38,914 nucleotides of DNA from CAVRTJ01 sp964507185 (GTDB lineage: Bacteria > Acidobacteriota > UBA4820 > DSQY01), in NCBI GenBank assembly GCA_964507185.1, contig CAZDOY010000028.1:1-38914 (forward strand), given 5' to 3'. The notes under the pieces are model-generated. The model was not told the DNA's origin. It did not search any database and saw only the letters and a program-made list of their open reading frames with translations. This document shows, piece after piece, positions 28,669 through 37,576 of the stretch. How positions within the stretch are numbered: the stretch's first letter is position 1; each line of letters begins with the position of its first letter. The position numbers and the translations under genes were made by a program.

Positions 28669-30942
28669 TTACCGGTAGTCCGCCAGGCAGTAGTGGTTGT
28701 TGTCGACGAGCACCTTGTCCGGTTTGAAAGGCAGGGGGAATTCGCGGCTGGAGCCGCCCGGCTTGAGGAAGAAGAGATACTCATGGACCTTCGCTCTCTT
28801 ATTTCGCCCCTTTGCAATCGTTACTGGAATCGGCAGGGTCAACGTGGAATCCTGGACGCCCTTCACCAAGAGCTTGGATCCCTCCACCCTGGTCGTCACC
28901 TTCACCTTCGGGACAACGTTGCTTTCGAGCCACTCCTTGAAATACCACTCGAGCGGAGCCTTCATGTGGCGTTCAAAATCCTTGACGACGTCCTGGGTCG
29001 ACATCAGCCTGCCCTTGCATGAGGCGATCATATCTTTGCAGGCGTCCGTAAAGCCCTTTTCACCGCCTGGCGTGAATAGCGCCATATTTGAAAGATTCAG
29101 CAGCATCCAGGCACCCTTGAAGTAGACAATCGTCTGGTAGGAATCATCGGGATCGAGAGTGGTATAGAGGCGGGTGCCGAGACAGATGGGTCCGAATTCC
29201 ACGTATGGCTTTCTGCGCACGTAGGACAGCTTGGTGAAGGTGTGGAAGTCGTGGCTCAGATATTTCTTCATTGTGTCCATTCCCGAGCGGTCGCGCAGGC
29301 AGACGAGCGACGCGAACTCCGACATGGATTCTGAGATCCAGGCGTCACGATACGTTAGCGGCGTTACCTGGTTGTACCACCACTGGTGAGCAACTTCGTG
29401 GGCGACAACCTGCTCAGGCCACGAGGACTTGGATCGCTCGAAGACATCTGTGGAGAGCATGATCAGGGAGGGGTAGCCCTGGTTCGTGTAGCCGCCGGTC
29501 AAACCCGCGTGCAGAGTCTTGTAGGGGATGGGGCCAAACATAGCCGTGTAACGCTTGACGGCATCAGCAATCTCGTCTGCCACCTTGTTCTGGTTTCGGG
29601 TCATATAGATAGTGAGGGCATTGTCCACGAGGGCAATGTCCACCCGAATCCCTTTGACCTTTCGGATCGTGTGTTTGAACTTTCCAAAAAGAAAGCTCGC
29701 AAGGCGCACGTTCTGCTTCATCTCATAATGAAAAGTCTCGCGGTCGCCGGCAACCGAATGTCCGGCGAGTTCGCCGATTCCAATGGCTTCAAGGCCCTTC
29801 GGTACCGTGGCCGTAAAACCGAACTTGAATCCGTTTGCATCGAACAGGTTGGGGAACCACCCCGAATCGTCATAGAGGAGCACGACCCCGCCTCCGGCGA
29901 GGCAAAGTTTTCCTGTATAGCTTACGTGTAAGGTAATATCGCCGCTCGTTCCTTCCGGAAGCATCACGACAAGATAGGGCTCTAGGAAGAACGTCTTCCT
30001 GGAGAACTCCTCCTTGATGAAGGGGACCTTCGTCCCGTCGCCCATGGTCACCCTGGAGACATCGAGCCGCGGGTTGCATTCGAACGTGAGCGCGCGGACG
30101 GGTTCGAGGAGTCGCATTTTAATCGTAGCGGAGCTTCCGTCAAGGGCCCTGCCGCTCTTGTCGAGTTGCAGACTCACGTCAATGCGTTGTACATCGGCAG
30201 GAAGTTTCGCCTCGACCTCACGACGGCTCTCATGGGGTGTCAAATCGCCATCCTTGTTCATGTGAAGACTGACTGCACGGTCCCACCACCAGGATTCAAC
30301 GTGCGGAGGATTGCCCAGACGGCGCAGGGAGACTTCTTCCTCATCGGTGGAATCCAAAACATAGGCCCAAACATCTCCATCCATGCGAAAGAGGATGGCT
30401 ATGTCCTGTGCACCATGCAACGTCCCGTTCAAGACGGACGCCAGCCAGTTCATGCCGCCCGCATGAAGCGCGTTCTTGAAGTGCGCGTATTCTCCCCGTC
30501 CCCCGATCGAAAGAGGGCCCTCAGGTATTTTCGGCAAGTCCGCACACACACCGAGTGGAAGTATCAGAACGCTGCTAACTGGTTGCTCATGCAGGCTTTC
30601 CTTGCCTATGAAGAGCTTGAGGTGCGCGCGTTCAATTCGGTTGGAGACCTCGAAAGAGATACTTCCCGAGCCCTGGTAATACAAAGGGCGGATGGCTCCA
30701 TTCTGGCTTCCGTCGGCGTAGAGGGTCCCTTTTCCGAGTACCATCTTGAAAGCAGGCCGGTTGATCGTCAGACCAGCCGTTTCAATCTTCCACTGTGGCC
30801 GTGGCTCAGTAAGATCCTTGTAGGCCTTGACAAGTTCTTCGGACGAGCCTTTCTGGAGTGACCGCTTCCAGGACATGTCCACGGCGAAAAGGGCTAGCGG
30901 TATCCAGAAGACCAACAGAACAGCTGCGAATAATCGCTTCAT
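28669..30942 (-). CDS. M1 family metallopeptidase, exported
   Basis: A 757-residue peptidase with a gluzincin zinc site: HEVAH (His515, Glu516, His519) and the third ligand Glu538 exactly 18 residues after the second His, as in M1 aminopeptidases. The substrate-binding GxMEN motif is degenerate (GLTGGYTNQG, about 480-489), so aminopeptidase specificity is uncertain. A signal peptide lies at the N-terminus (RLFAAVLLVFWIPLALFAVD). A beta-rich N-terminal region of about 240 residues without family match precedes the M1 saddle domain. The gene is lower in GC than its neighbours. AAGGGGGAAA precedes ATG 30942. Confidence 0.88.
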   Translation of the reverse strand: MKRLFAAVLLVFWIPLALFAVDMSWKRSLQKGSSEELVKAYKDLTEPRPQWKIETAGLTINRPAFKMVLGKGTLYADGSQNGAIRPLYYQGSGSISFEVSNRIERAHLKLFIGKESLHEQPVSSVLILPLGVCADLPKIPEGPLSIGGRGEYAHFKNALHAGGMNWLASVLNGTLHGAQDIAILFRMDGDVWAYVLDSTDEEEVSLRRLGNPPHVESWWWDRAVSLHMNKDGDLTPHESRREVEAKLPADVQRIDVSLQLDKSGRALDGSSATIKMRLLEPVRALTFECNPRLDVSRVTMGDGTKVPFIKEEFSRKTFFLEPYLVVMLPEGTSGDITLHVSYTGKLCLAGGGVVLLYDDSGWFPNLFDANGFKFGFTATVPKGLEAIGIGELAGHSVAGDRETFHYEMKQNVRLASFLFGKFKHTIRKVKGIRVDIALVDNALTIYMTRNQNKVADEIADAVKRYTAMFGPIPYKTLHAGLTGGYTNQGYPSLIMLSTDVFERSKSSWPEQVVAHEVAHQWWYNQVTPLTYRDAWISESMSEFASLVCLRDRSGMDTMKKYLSHDFHTFTKLSYVRRKPYVEFGPICLGTRLYTTLDPDDSYQTIVYFKGAWMLLNLSNMALFTPGGEKGFTDACKDMIASCKGRLMSTQDVVKDFERHMKAPLEWYFKEWLESNVVPKVKVTTRVEGSKLLVKGVQDSTLTLPIPVTIAKGRNKRAKVHEYLFFLKPGGSSREFPLPFKPDKVLVDNNHYCLADYR

Positions 30943-31283
30943 CGTTTCCCCCTTTCTCGGCAGAGAAGGATGTTTGGCCCAAGGCCACGCACACCTCTCG
31001 CATTGGCCGGCTCTTCCTCAATAAATAGCTTATCAGTAATTGCATGCTGACATCAATGTGCAGGAGGGCTTTCTTCATCTCGGAGCGGTGGATATTGTCA
31101 TTCCCAGCCCGTCTACAGGAGCGGATAGAAGCCTGGAATTGCCGGAGAAGTCATCTCGGTCTGGCGATGTCGGCGACTATTCAACAAGCGGGTCCGCGGC
31201 CGGAGATCGGCTTTTGAAACAGTTCGCCTCCTCGCATTGTTGTAACGGGTAGTCGCCGCCATTCGGCGAACTGAGGAGGCACC
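30943..31283. other. Divergent space between the M1 peptidase and cupin genes
   Basis: It holds no gene. Its right end, from 31220, contains alternative base-pairing segments around the cupin ribosome binding site (separate entry). The left part is moderately AT-rich (AATAAATAGCTTATCAGTAATTG near 31020-31042) and probably carries promoters. Confidence 0.4.
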
Positions 31284-31286
31284 ATG
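31220..31286 (+). promoter_or_regulatory. Candidate translational switch around the cupin start
   Basis: CAGTTCGCC (31220-31228) pairs perfectly with GGCGAACTG (31265-31273), and GCCTCCTC (31226-31233) pairs perfectly with GAGGAGGC (31273-31280), which contains the Shine-Dalgarno sequence of the cupin ATG (31284). The segments overlap and interleave, so the two pairings compete or form a pseudoknot. A local hairpin CGCCG-ccatt-CGGCG (31254-31268) adds a third option. No known riboswitch class was recognised. Confidence 0.4.
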
Positions 31287-31649
31287 TTGGACGTGACCGT
31301 AAAACGCTTCGACGAACTCAAAGGCCACAGTGAGCAGTTTCTCTATGCGGGCAAGGGCCTGGGCGTGAGCGCGTGGGGCATGAATGTGCTCAGGCTGCCG
31401 CCCGATTGGCCGGACTACCCCGAACACGACCACGTGAAGGACGGGCAGGAAGAGGTGTACGTCGTGCTCGAAGGGAGTGCCGTGCTACGAACGGGAACGG
31501 AAAGCTGGGAGTTGAAGCCGGGCATGCTCGCCCGCGTGGGGCCGCAGCAGAAACGCAAGCTGGTTCCCGGGGGAAGCGGCGCCACCATTCTGGCACTCGG
31601 CGGAACGCCGGGGAAAGCCTACGAACTGCCAGCCTGGATAAAGGATTGA
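31284..31649 (+). CDS. Cupin domain protein
   Basis: A 121-residue single-domain cupin. Motif 1 is present as YPEHDHVKDGQEEVYVVLEGSA, with the His and Glu metal ligands, and motif 2 as ELKPGMLARVGPQQKRKLVPGG, where the usual final His is absent. Cupins of this size are metal-dependent dioxygenase-like or sugar/acid-binding proteins; the ligand is not predictable. GAGGAGG lies just before ATG 31284 and may be masked by upstream pairing. It stands alone between oppositely oriented genes. Confidence 0.87.
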   Translation: MLDVTVKRFDELKGHSEQFLYAGKGLGVSAWGMNVLRLPPDWPDYPEHDHVKDGQEEVYVVLEGSAVLRTGTESWELKPGMLARVGPQQKRKLVPGGSGATILALGGTPGKAYELPAWIKD

Positions 31650-31671
31650 GAGGTCGGAGCCTCGCCCGGTG

Positions 31672-31765
31672 CTTCAATGGTGAGACGGCCGGCGGTCGGC
31701 CGTCAGCTCTTCGAAGGCCTTCCCGCGCCCTCGTCACCTACTTTCCTACTCACCTACTCACTTCT
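31672..31765 (-). repeat. Inverted octamer array with TTCGAAG core and GC heptamers
   Basis: On the plus strand TCACCTAC, TTTCCTAC, TCACCTAC, TCACTTCT (31734-31765) keep an 8-base period; the complement is AGTAGGTGA-like, related to AGTGATCR. To its left lie CTTCGAAGG (31709-31717) and a GC-rich 7-base periodic run GACGGCC, GGCGGTC, GGCCGTC (31684-31704). The alcohol dehydrogenase stop (31758-31760) falls inside the array. Confidence 0.65.
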
Positions 31766-32807
31766 TCAGGCTGGCGATGTCGATGACGAAGCGGTAGCGG
31801 ACGTCGCTCTTGAGGACGCGCTCGTAGGCCTCGTTGACGGTCTGGATGGGGATGACCTCCACGTCGGAGACGATGTTATGCGCGGCACAGTAGTCGAGCA
31901 TCTCCTGCGTTTCCTTGATGCCACCGATCAACGAGCCCGCCAGGCGCCGGTTGCCGCCGATTAGCGAAAAGGCCTGGACGGGTATGGCTTCGGGCGGCAC
32001 GCCTAGGAGCACCATGACGCCGCCCACCCTCAGCATGGCCAGGTACGTGTTGTAGTCGTGCGGCGCGGACACGCTGTCGATGATGAGGTCGAACCGGTCG
32101 GCGAGCTTCTCCAGGGAAGCTTCGTCGGTCGTCAGGGCGAAGTCGTGGGCCCCCAGCCGACGGGCGTCCTCCTCCTTGGACGGAGAGGTCGAGAGCATGG
32201 TGACCTCGGCACCCATGGAGGCGGCGAGCTTGACGGCCATGTGCCCCAGACCGCCCAGGCCGACCACGCCCACCTTGTCGCCGGGTTTGCAGTTCCACTG
32301 CCGGAGCGGCGAGTAGGTGGTGATGCCGGCGCACAGAAGCGGCGCGGCGCCGGCCGGGTCGAGGCCCTCGGGTACCTTCAGCGTGAAAGCCTCGTCCACC
32401 ACGACCTGCGTGGAGTAGCCGCCGAACGTCGGCGTCTCGCGGTCCATCTCGGTGCCATTGTATGTGAAGGCCGCGCCCTTGTAGCAGAACTGCTCGAGGT
32501 CGCGCCGGCACGGATCGCAGTCCCTGCACGAATCGACCATGCAGCCCACGCCCGCCATGTCGCCAGGCTTGAATTTCGTGACATGGGCACCGACGCGGCG
32601 CACGCGCCCGATGATCTCGTGGCCGGGAACCATGGGAAAGATGCTGTTCCCCCACTCGTCGCGCGCCTGGTGGATGTCCGAGTGGCACACGCCGCAAAAG
32701 AGAATATCGATGAGCACGTCGTGCTCACCGGGCTCTCGGCGCTCCACGGTGTAGGGCGCCAGCGGAGCCTTCGCTTCCGCCGCCGCATAGGCTGGAATCT
32801 TAGCCAT
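31758..32807 (-). CDS. Zinc-dependent alcohol dehydrogenase, YahK/cinnamyl-alcohol type
   Basis: A 349-residue NAD(P)-dependent medium-chain dehydrogenase. Catalytic zinc ligands are Cys41 (FCGVCHSD), His63-Glu64 (PGHEIIG) and Cys159; the structural zinc is held by Cys94, Cys97, Cys100 and Cys108. The cofactor motif is VVGLGGLGHMA, followed by TSPSKEEDARRLGA, which suggests NADP preference as in YahK. It should interconvert aldehydes and alcohols. GGAGGTTACC precedes ATG 32807. It follows the MBL-fold gene by 112 bases. The final codon and stop form part of an octamer repeat. Confidence 0.95.
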   Translation of the reverse strand: MAKIPAYAAAEAKAPLAPYTVERREPGEHDVLIDILFCGVCHSDIHQARDEWGNSIFPMVPGHEIIGRVRRVGAHVTKFKPGDMAGVGCMVDSCRDCDPCRRDLEQFCYKGAAFTYNGTEMDRETPTFGGYSTQVVVDEAFTLKVPEGLDPAGAAPLLCAGITTYSPLRQWNCKPGDKVGVVGLGGLGHMAVKLAASMGAEVTMLSTSPSKEEDARRLGAHDFALTTDEASLEKLADRFDLIIDSVSAPHDYNTYLAMLRVGGVMVLLGVPPEAIPVQAFSLIGGNRRLAGSLIGGIKETQEMLDYCAAHNIVSDVEVIPIQTVNEAYERVLKSDVRYRFVIDIASLKK

Positions 32808-32919
32808 TGGTAACCTCCGTATCTTCAAATAGCCCCTCAGGGGGGCCGTCCTCCGAAGGCCACCGGTGGACGAGAACTTCCTCCACCGACGGCGTCCGGG
32901 CTCTCCTTGAACAACTGTG

Positions 32920-33717
32920 TCAGCCTTCCATGGCGGCTATGTAGCGGGCCGCCGACCGCCTGACTGTCTCCTTCGCGTCCGACAGAACGTTGCGCCCCCA
33001 CCAGGCCCCGTAGATGCGGTCGAACGTATAAGTCTCGAGCCGCTGAGCCATCCCTCGCACCTGCCCGGCCGAAAGCGGAATAAGGTTGGGGTACGAGTAC
33101 ATGAAGCTGACCCAGCGCCGGTCCATCACGACCTGAACGATATCTCCCGTGAGCAGCATGCCCCCGCCACGGTTAATGTGCAAGACCGCGCCTCCGGAGA
33201 AATGCCCGCCCAGCCTGACAACAGTGAGGCCGCCCGGGAGTTCCAGTTCATCGCCCTTCCAGAACCGGACAGCGGGATCCGGCCGCATCACCCACCGGCG
33301 GTCGGCCTCGTGCAGATGGATCGGGACCCCTCCGAAGGCCCGGCTCCATTCGATCATCGTCGAGTAGTAGTGCGGGTGGCTGATGGCGATGGCGGCAAGG
33401 CCTCCGCGCGCCTCGATCGCGGAAACGGCATCGTCGTCGATGAGAGGAATGCAGTCCCACAGGACATTCCCCTCGGGCGTTTCCACAAGGAGGGCTCGCT
33501 GCCCGATGGCGAAGGCCGGCTCGATACCGATGCCCAGTAGCCCCGAGTCATCCTGAATCCTGGTCCGATGGCCGCGGCGAAGTTCCTCCATCGTAGTCCA
33601 TCGCTGGCCTTCCCAACCCACGTACTGGCGCTCGTCTTCGCATACCGGGCAGCGTTCCGGAGGGGTCCCGCTTTCGGGAAACTGCGCGCCGCAAGTAAAA
33701 CAAATAGGATTAATCAT
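32920..33717 (-). CDS. Zinc-ribbon MBL-fold protein with altered metal motif
   Basis: A 265-residue protein. The N-terminus holds a small zinc ribbon (Cys6, Cys9, Cys23, Cys26: CFTC and CPVC). The remainder is a metallo-beta-lactamase fold: NVLWDCIPLI, then SHPHYYSTM in place of the usual HxHxDH, HFSGGAVLHI and LLTGDIVQV. Two motif 1 histidines remain, while the Asp-His pair is missing; I recall this as typical of a widespread uncharacterised branch rather than a unique loss. Hydrolase activity is therefore unproven. ATG 33717 with GAGGAAGG upstream is preferred to a TTG at 33735. Confidence 0.85.
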   Translation of the reverse strand: MINPICFTCGAQFPESGTPPERCPVCEDERQYVGWEGQRWTTMEELRRGHRTRIQDDSGLLGIGIEPAFAIGQRALLVETPEGNVLWDCIPLIDDDAVSAIEARGGLAAIAISHPHYYSTMIEWSRAFGGVPIHLHEADRRWVMRPDPAVRFWKGDELELPGGLTVVRLGGHFSGGAVLHINRGGGMLLTGDIVQVVMDRRWVSFMYSYPNLIPLSAGQVRGMAQRLETYTFDRIYGAWWGRNVLSDAKETVRRSAARYIAAMEG

Positions 33718-33851
33718 GGGACGTTCCTTCCTCAATGGGGAGACTTAACAGGTCTGTAACTCCCACTATTCCTGGCAGACCGCGGTGGTGGACGGCGTGC
33801 GCACTCAGCAATTGGCGGTCGTTCATGAGCCGATGGCGAAAATCGTCTCCC

Positions 33852-33886
33852 TGCCGTCCGCGGTTCGCCGTCTGCGGTCACGTCAT
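33852..33886 (+). repeat. Short GC-rich heptamer run at the glucoamylase end
   Basis: TGCCGTC, CGCGGTT, CGCCGTC, TGCGGTC and ACGTCAT follow each other with a 7-base period. This resembles the CGCCGAT part of the composite repeats at 1111 and 3984. The glucoamylase stop (33883-33885, minus strand) lies in the last unit. Confidence 0.45.
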
Positions 33887-36291
33887 GCGACGGCCACCTC
33901 GAAGTCCGCGCCTTCCCACCGCTCCGGGGATGACCAGTGGAAGGTGAAGACGACGGTGCGCCCCTTCTCGAGGCCGTTGGTGGGCAGATCCGCCACGTGG
34001 ACGCCGAGGCCCGTGTCGCGGGTGGGGGTGTCGTGCGCGGTCTTCCAACCGTCGTCGCTCCAGTGGACCGTCGCGGGAGCCAGGGTCTCGACCCGCAGGG
34101 CGGTCCCGGCCGCCAGGCGCCGGCACCTGTGGTTGAACCGCCAGATGGTGAAGGGCGACTCGGCCCCGCCACGGGCGTAGCGCTCGGCCGTCTGGGGTGG
34201 CATGTCGAAGACGCAGCCGTCCCGCAGGGAACGCAGGAGCTTGACGTGCTCTGAATGGGCCCAGACCAGGGGCATGGCCGAACCGGACGGACGGCCCAGG
34301 CGCAGCTCTCGTTCCGGGATGTCCGGTGCGTCCCACACCTGTTCGGGGAGGAGCGAACCGTCGCTGGCGAAGGCCTCCATGGTCGCAAGGAGGGCTCGGG
34401 CCACGTCGGCGCGCCCGGCGGCGAGTTCGTAGTGGGCCCGTTCGCCGGCCAGGAGGGGCCACGCGCGCCCCACCCCCGTGCCGTCGAAGGGCCCGCCGTC
34501 CTCGTGTTCTCCGTAACCGTCGTTGTTGTAGCGGTGCCAGCACGGGCCGGCGGGCGTCTCCACCTTCAAGAGGGCGTCGATCACCTTGACCGTGTTCACG
34601 ATGCGCGGATCGTCCGGGGCCCTGAGGCCGAAGCGGACGAGGGCCAGGGCGTCCGGGCTCACGATGTGCGAGGCGGCCTCGAGGCTCTGGCCCGGCGGGC
34701 GGTTCTTGATGGCGACGAAGCCCTCCGCCGTGGAGCATGCGTCGGAGGTCTCGGGCGGCGCGATGCGCACGTAGTAGCCGTCCACGCCGGTCCGCTCGGC
34801 CAGGTCCGTGCCCCGCACGTAGATCCAACGCTCGATGGATGCGTTCCAGTTGTCCGCGGTCTCTCTCAGGTAGGCAGCCGCCTGCGGTTCGCCCGCGGCA
34901 TCGGCCATGTCGGCCGCGGCCAGCAGGGCGGCGATCTCCACCGCAAGGGTGAAGGGCGAATAGCCGGGGTCCTCCTCCCAGCGGTCCTGCTGGGTCACGG
35001 GGCCGTTCTGAACCACGAAGGCCGCCGCAGCCCTGACCATGGGCCAGTAGCGCGCGGCCCCGCCGTCGCCGAGAGGGCCCTCCCGCCTCGCCATGTCGGC
35101 CAGCAGGATGGGAAAGGCCGTCTCGTCGAGCTGTACGCCGCCCCAGTACGGGGAACCGTCCATCCACATGTTCTGGGCCCAGTGGCCGTCATCCTCCTGC
35201 GTGGCCCGAAGATATTCCAGGACTCTGAGCGCATCCTCGCCCGCGCCGAGGGCCAGCAGGCCGCCGGCCGTCTCCACGAGGTCGCGCGGCCAGACCAGAT
35301 GGTAGCCGCCCAGGTCGTCGTCACCCTTGGAGAAGCCCCAGGGGATGGACAGGCTCGCGATGATACCGCCGGGGAAGCGCTTGGACTCGTGGGTCCTGAG
35401 CACCATGGCGCTGACGCGATAGGGATCGGCGGCGCTCTCGCCGGCGCCCCTGGCCTCCTCCAGGTGAAGGAGGCCTTCCTGCCAGTTCCGCCAGGCTCCC
35501 GTGTAAGCCCGCATCGCCGAATCAAAACTCTGGAGCAGGCTCGCTCTGGCCCTCTGGCCGGCTTCCGCGGGAGTCTGCCCGAAGCCGAGCGCCAGGACGA
35601 AATCGCCGCCGCAGTCCGCCAGGTCGACCTGGCCCGTCAGGGCCACGTTGCCGTCTTCCGCTCGCGTATAGATCCCCGCCAGCTCCCCGTCCCGCCTGAG
35701 CTGCTGCCACCCGTCCGAGACGCCGACGAAACCGGCCGACCGCGCGAGCCAATGCGCCGAACAGGCCAGCGCCAGGGCGCTGCCGCCCCGCTCGGCGAAG
35801 AGCATTGGCACGCCCTTATAGTCGCCCACCCACGCCGTGTTGTGGCCGCCGCCGTTGCCGACGTGGGGCGAAAGCAGGACGTAAAGGCGGTAAATCTCAA
35901 GGGCGCCACTGAGGGCCGTGAAGCGGGTCCGCTGGAGCACGACGTCGCGGCAGGGATCGGCGATGATTTCCTTTTCGATCCGGTAGCGGCCTCGCGCGCA
36001 GGTGTTCACGAGGCGGTAGGCGGGAACCCCGGATGCGATGTACCTCACCACACTGGCGGCGTGGCGCTTCTCTTCCGAGAAGAAGCCGTCGGCCGTGACC
36101 ACGAGACCCATGTCGCGCGTGCAAGCCTGGTCCACCCTCGGGAAGAACACCTCGTTGAGGATGCCGTGGCTCAGCGTGAACCAAACGCGGCTGACACCCG
36201 ACAGGGCCGTCCCTACACCGCTCTTGGCGCTGGACGTCCACCTGGGTTCGATGCCCGGCGCGCCGGGTGCAAAGTCCTTCGTTTCGGACAC
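33883..36291 (-). CDS. GH15 glucoamylase / glucodextranase-type alpha-glucosidase
   Basis: An 802-residue glycoside hydrolase of family 15, releasing glucose from non-reducing ends of alpha-glucans. Residues about 10-270 form the bacterial N-terminal beta-sandwich. The (alpha/alpha)6 catalytic domain has GGYHLVWPRDLVE (about 328-340), the general-acid region DRWEEDPGYSPFT (Glu439/440) and the general base Glu650 in LLPEQVWD, followed by GSAMPLVWAHSEHVKLL. A C-terminal beta domain (about 705-802) follows. No signal peptide is visible, so it probably acts on internal glycogen or maltodextrins. The start is GTG 36291 with AAGGAGG five bases upstream; longer versions would overlap the upstream gene. 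It lies 31 bases after the glucose-dehydrogenase-like gene. Confidence 0.93.
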   Translation of the reverse strand: MSETKDFAPGAPGIEPRWTSSAKSGVGTALSGVSRVWFTLSHGILNEVFFPRVDQACTRDMGLVVTADGFFSEEKRHAASVVRYIASGVPAYRLVNTCARGRYRIEKEIIADPCRDVVLQRTRFTALSGALEIYRLYVLLSPHVGNGGGHNTAWVGDYKGVPMLFAERGGSALALACSAHWLARSAGFVGVSDGWQQLRRDGELAGIYTRAEDGNVALTGQVDLADCGGDFVLALGFGQTPAEAGQRARASLLQSFDSAMRAYTGAWRNWQEGLLHLEEARGAGESAADPYRVSAMVLRTHESKRFPGGIIASLSIPWGFSKGDDDLGGYHLVWPRDLVETAGGLLALGAGEDALRVLEYLRATQEDDGHWAQNMWMDGSPYWGGVQLDETAFPILLADMARREGPLGDGGAARYWPMVRAAAAFVVQNGPVTQQDRWEEDPGYSPFTLAVEIAALLAAADMADAAGEPQAAAYLRETADNWNASIERWIYVRGTDLAERTGVDGYYVRIAPPETSDACSTAEGFVAIKNRPPGQSLEAASHIVSPDALALVRFGLRAPDDPRIVNTVKVIDALLKVETPAGPCWHRYNNDGYGEHEDGGPFDGTGVGRAWPLLAGERAHYELAAGRADVARALLATMEAFASDGSLLPEQVWDAPDIPERELRLGRPSGSAMPLVWAHSEHVKLLRSLRDGCVFDMPPQTAERYARGGAESPFTIWRFNHRCRRLAAGTALRVETLAPATVHWSDDGWKTAHDTPTRDTGLGVHVADLPTNGLEKGRTVVFTFHWSSPERWEGADFEVAVA

Positions 36292-36322
36292 CAGAACCTC
36301 CTTGGCAGCGGAAGCGACCTGC

Positions 36323-37444
36323 TCAGGCGCGGGGCTTCGCCTCGCTCCATTCCAGAACCACCTTGATCTCGTCCGCCCCGTGATGCTGCAGGGCGCCCGG
36401 GAAGTCATCGTAAGCATGCCTGTGGGTGATCAGGCCCTCCACGTGGCGGCCCCACTTGAGGCGGGCCCGGTCGAGGTCGCCCACGGCGGCCTGGAAATGG
36501 TCCCGGGCCGCGTTCACGCTGCCCACCATGGCCTGGTTGCCCAGCACCAGCGCCCGGATGAGACCGGCCCCGTCAAGCTGGATGGGCCGGTCGCCTCCCG
36601 GCACACCCGTGAGCACGTAGACACCGTTCACCGCCAGGGCGTCCAAAAGATCGAATTCGAGCGAGGGGATGCCCGTCGCCTCCAGGACCAGGTCCATGGG
36701 GCCCAACGCGTCGTCCACCTTGTCGGCCGGGACCGTGCGGCCGTCCACGTAGCGCCCGCCGATGCCCGCCAGCCAGACGGGGCGGGCGCTGTCCTCGTCC
36801 ACGATGTCCAGACCGTACACTTCGGCGCCCCTCAGCCTGAGGGCGAGGGCGGACAGGAGCCCGATGGGGCCCAGCCCGGCCACCATACAGCGCCGGCCGA
36901 AGAGCCAGTTCGGGGTGGCCGAGGCGTCCGGCAGGCGGGCCGTCTGCACGCGGACCGCCTCGTCCACGGCCTTTTCGGCCACCGAGAGGGGCTCTGCAAG
37001 AACGCCCACGGCCTCAAGTTCGTCGGGCACGCGGACCACGTACTGTTCGTCGTCCACCACGAAGGCCGTCTGGTAGCCGTCCAGGCCCTTGATGCCCCGC
37101 TCCAGGTAGTCGCCCGAGCGGCACATGTCCGAGCGGTTCATGATGCACGGCAGGCACTTCCCGCACCCGCGCCGGACGGTGAAGACCGCAAGGTCGCCCG
37201 GCTTGACCCGCGTGACGGCGTCGCCGGTTTCAACGACCTGCCCGAACATCTCGTGGCCGATGACGAGGCTCTCTCTGCCATCGGGCGCCTGGGCACGGCC
37301 TCCGGCGGCTTCCTCGCGGTCGGTGCCGCAGATGCCCACGCGCAGCACGCGCATCTTGATCTGGCCAGGGGCGGATACGACCGGATCGGGCCGCTCCTCG
37401 AGCTGCAGATCGGTCGTACCCGGAACGAGTGCTATCGCTTTCAT
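36323..37444 (-). CDS. Glucose 1-dehydrogenase-like zinc medium-chain dehydrogenase
   Basis: A 373-residue NAD(P)-dependent dehydrogenase. The catalytic zinc region is GICGTDRE (Cys39) and GHEMFG (His64-Glu65). Structural zinc cysteines are at 94, 97, 100 and 108 (CGKCLPC). The Rossmann motif is VAGLGPIGLLSA. The C-terminal region (FDLLDALAVNGVYVLTGVPGG, GNQAMVGSVNAARDHFQAA and LITHRHAYDDFPGAL) is typical of the archaeal-type glucose dehydrogenases, which oxidise glucose to gluconolactone. Pairing with a glucoamylase supports that substrate. ATG 37444 was taken; GTG 37447 is equally possible. GGAGG lies upstream. Confidence 0.92.
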   Translation of the reverse strand: MKAIALVPGTTDLQLEERPDPVVSAPGQIKMRVLRVGICGTDREEAAGGRAQAPDGRESLVIGHEMFGQVVETGDAVTRVKPGDLAVFTVRRGCGKCLPCIMNRSDMCRSGDYLERGIKGLDGYQTAFVVDDEQYVVRVPDELEAVGVLAEPLSVAEKAVDEAVRVQTARLPDASATPNWLFGRRCMVAGLGPIGLLSALALRLRGAEVYGLDIVDEDSARPVWLAGIGGRYVDGRTVPADKVDDALGPMDLVLEATGIPSLEFDLLDALAVNGVYVLTGVPGGDRPIQLDGAGLIRALVLGNQAMVGSVNAARDHFQAAVGDLDRARLKWGRHVEGLITHRHAYDDFPGALQHHGADEIKVVLEWSEAKPRA

Positions 37445-37576
37445 CACATCGTCCTCCGTGTCGTCTGGGCGGCTGCCGCAAACGCCTCCGCCCGCTCCAA
37501 CATAAACCTGGGGTCTGGTCCGTTTGTTCCGGAACCCGCGGAGGCCAGACTGGCGATTGACTCGTGTCGAGCGGGC

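Noticed and set aside
32920..33717. MBL-fold protein as an inactivated gene because HxHxDH is missing
   Set aside because: The altered SHPHYYS pattern is, as far as I recall, shared by a whole branch of the family and the rest of the protein is intact.
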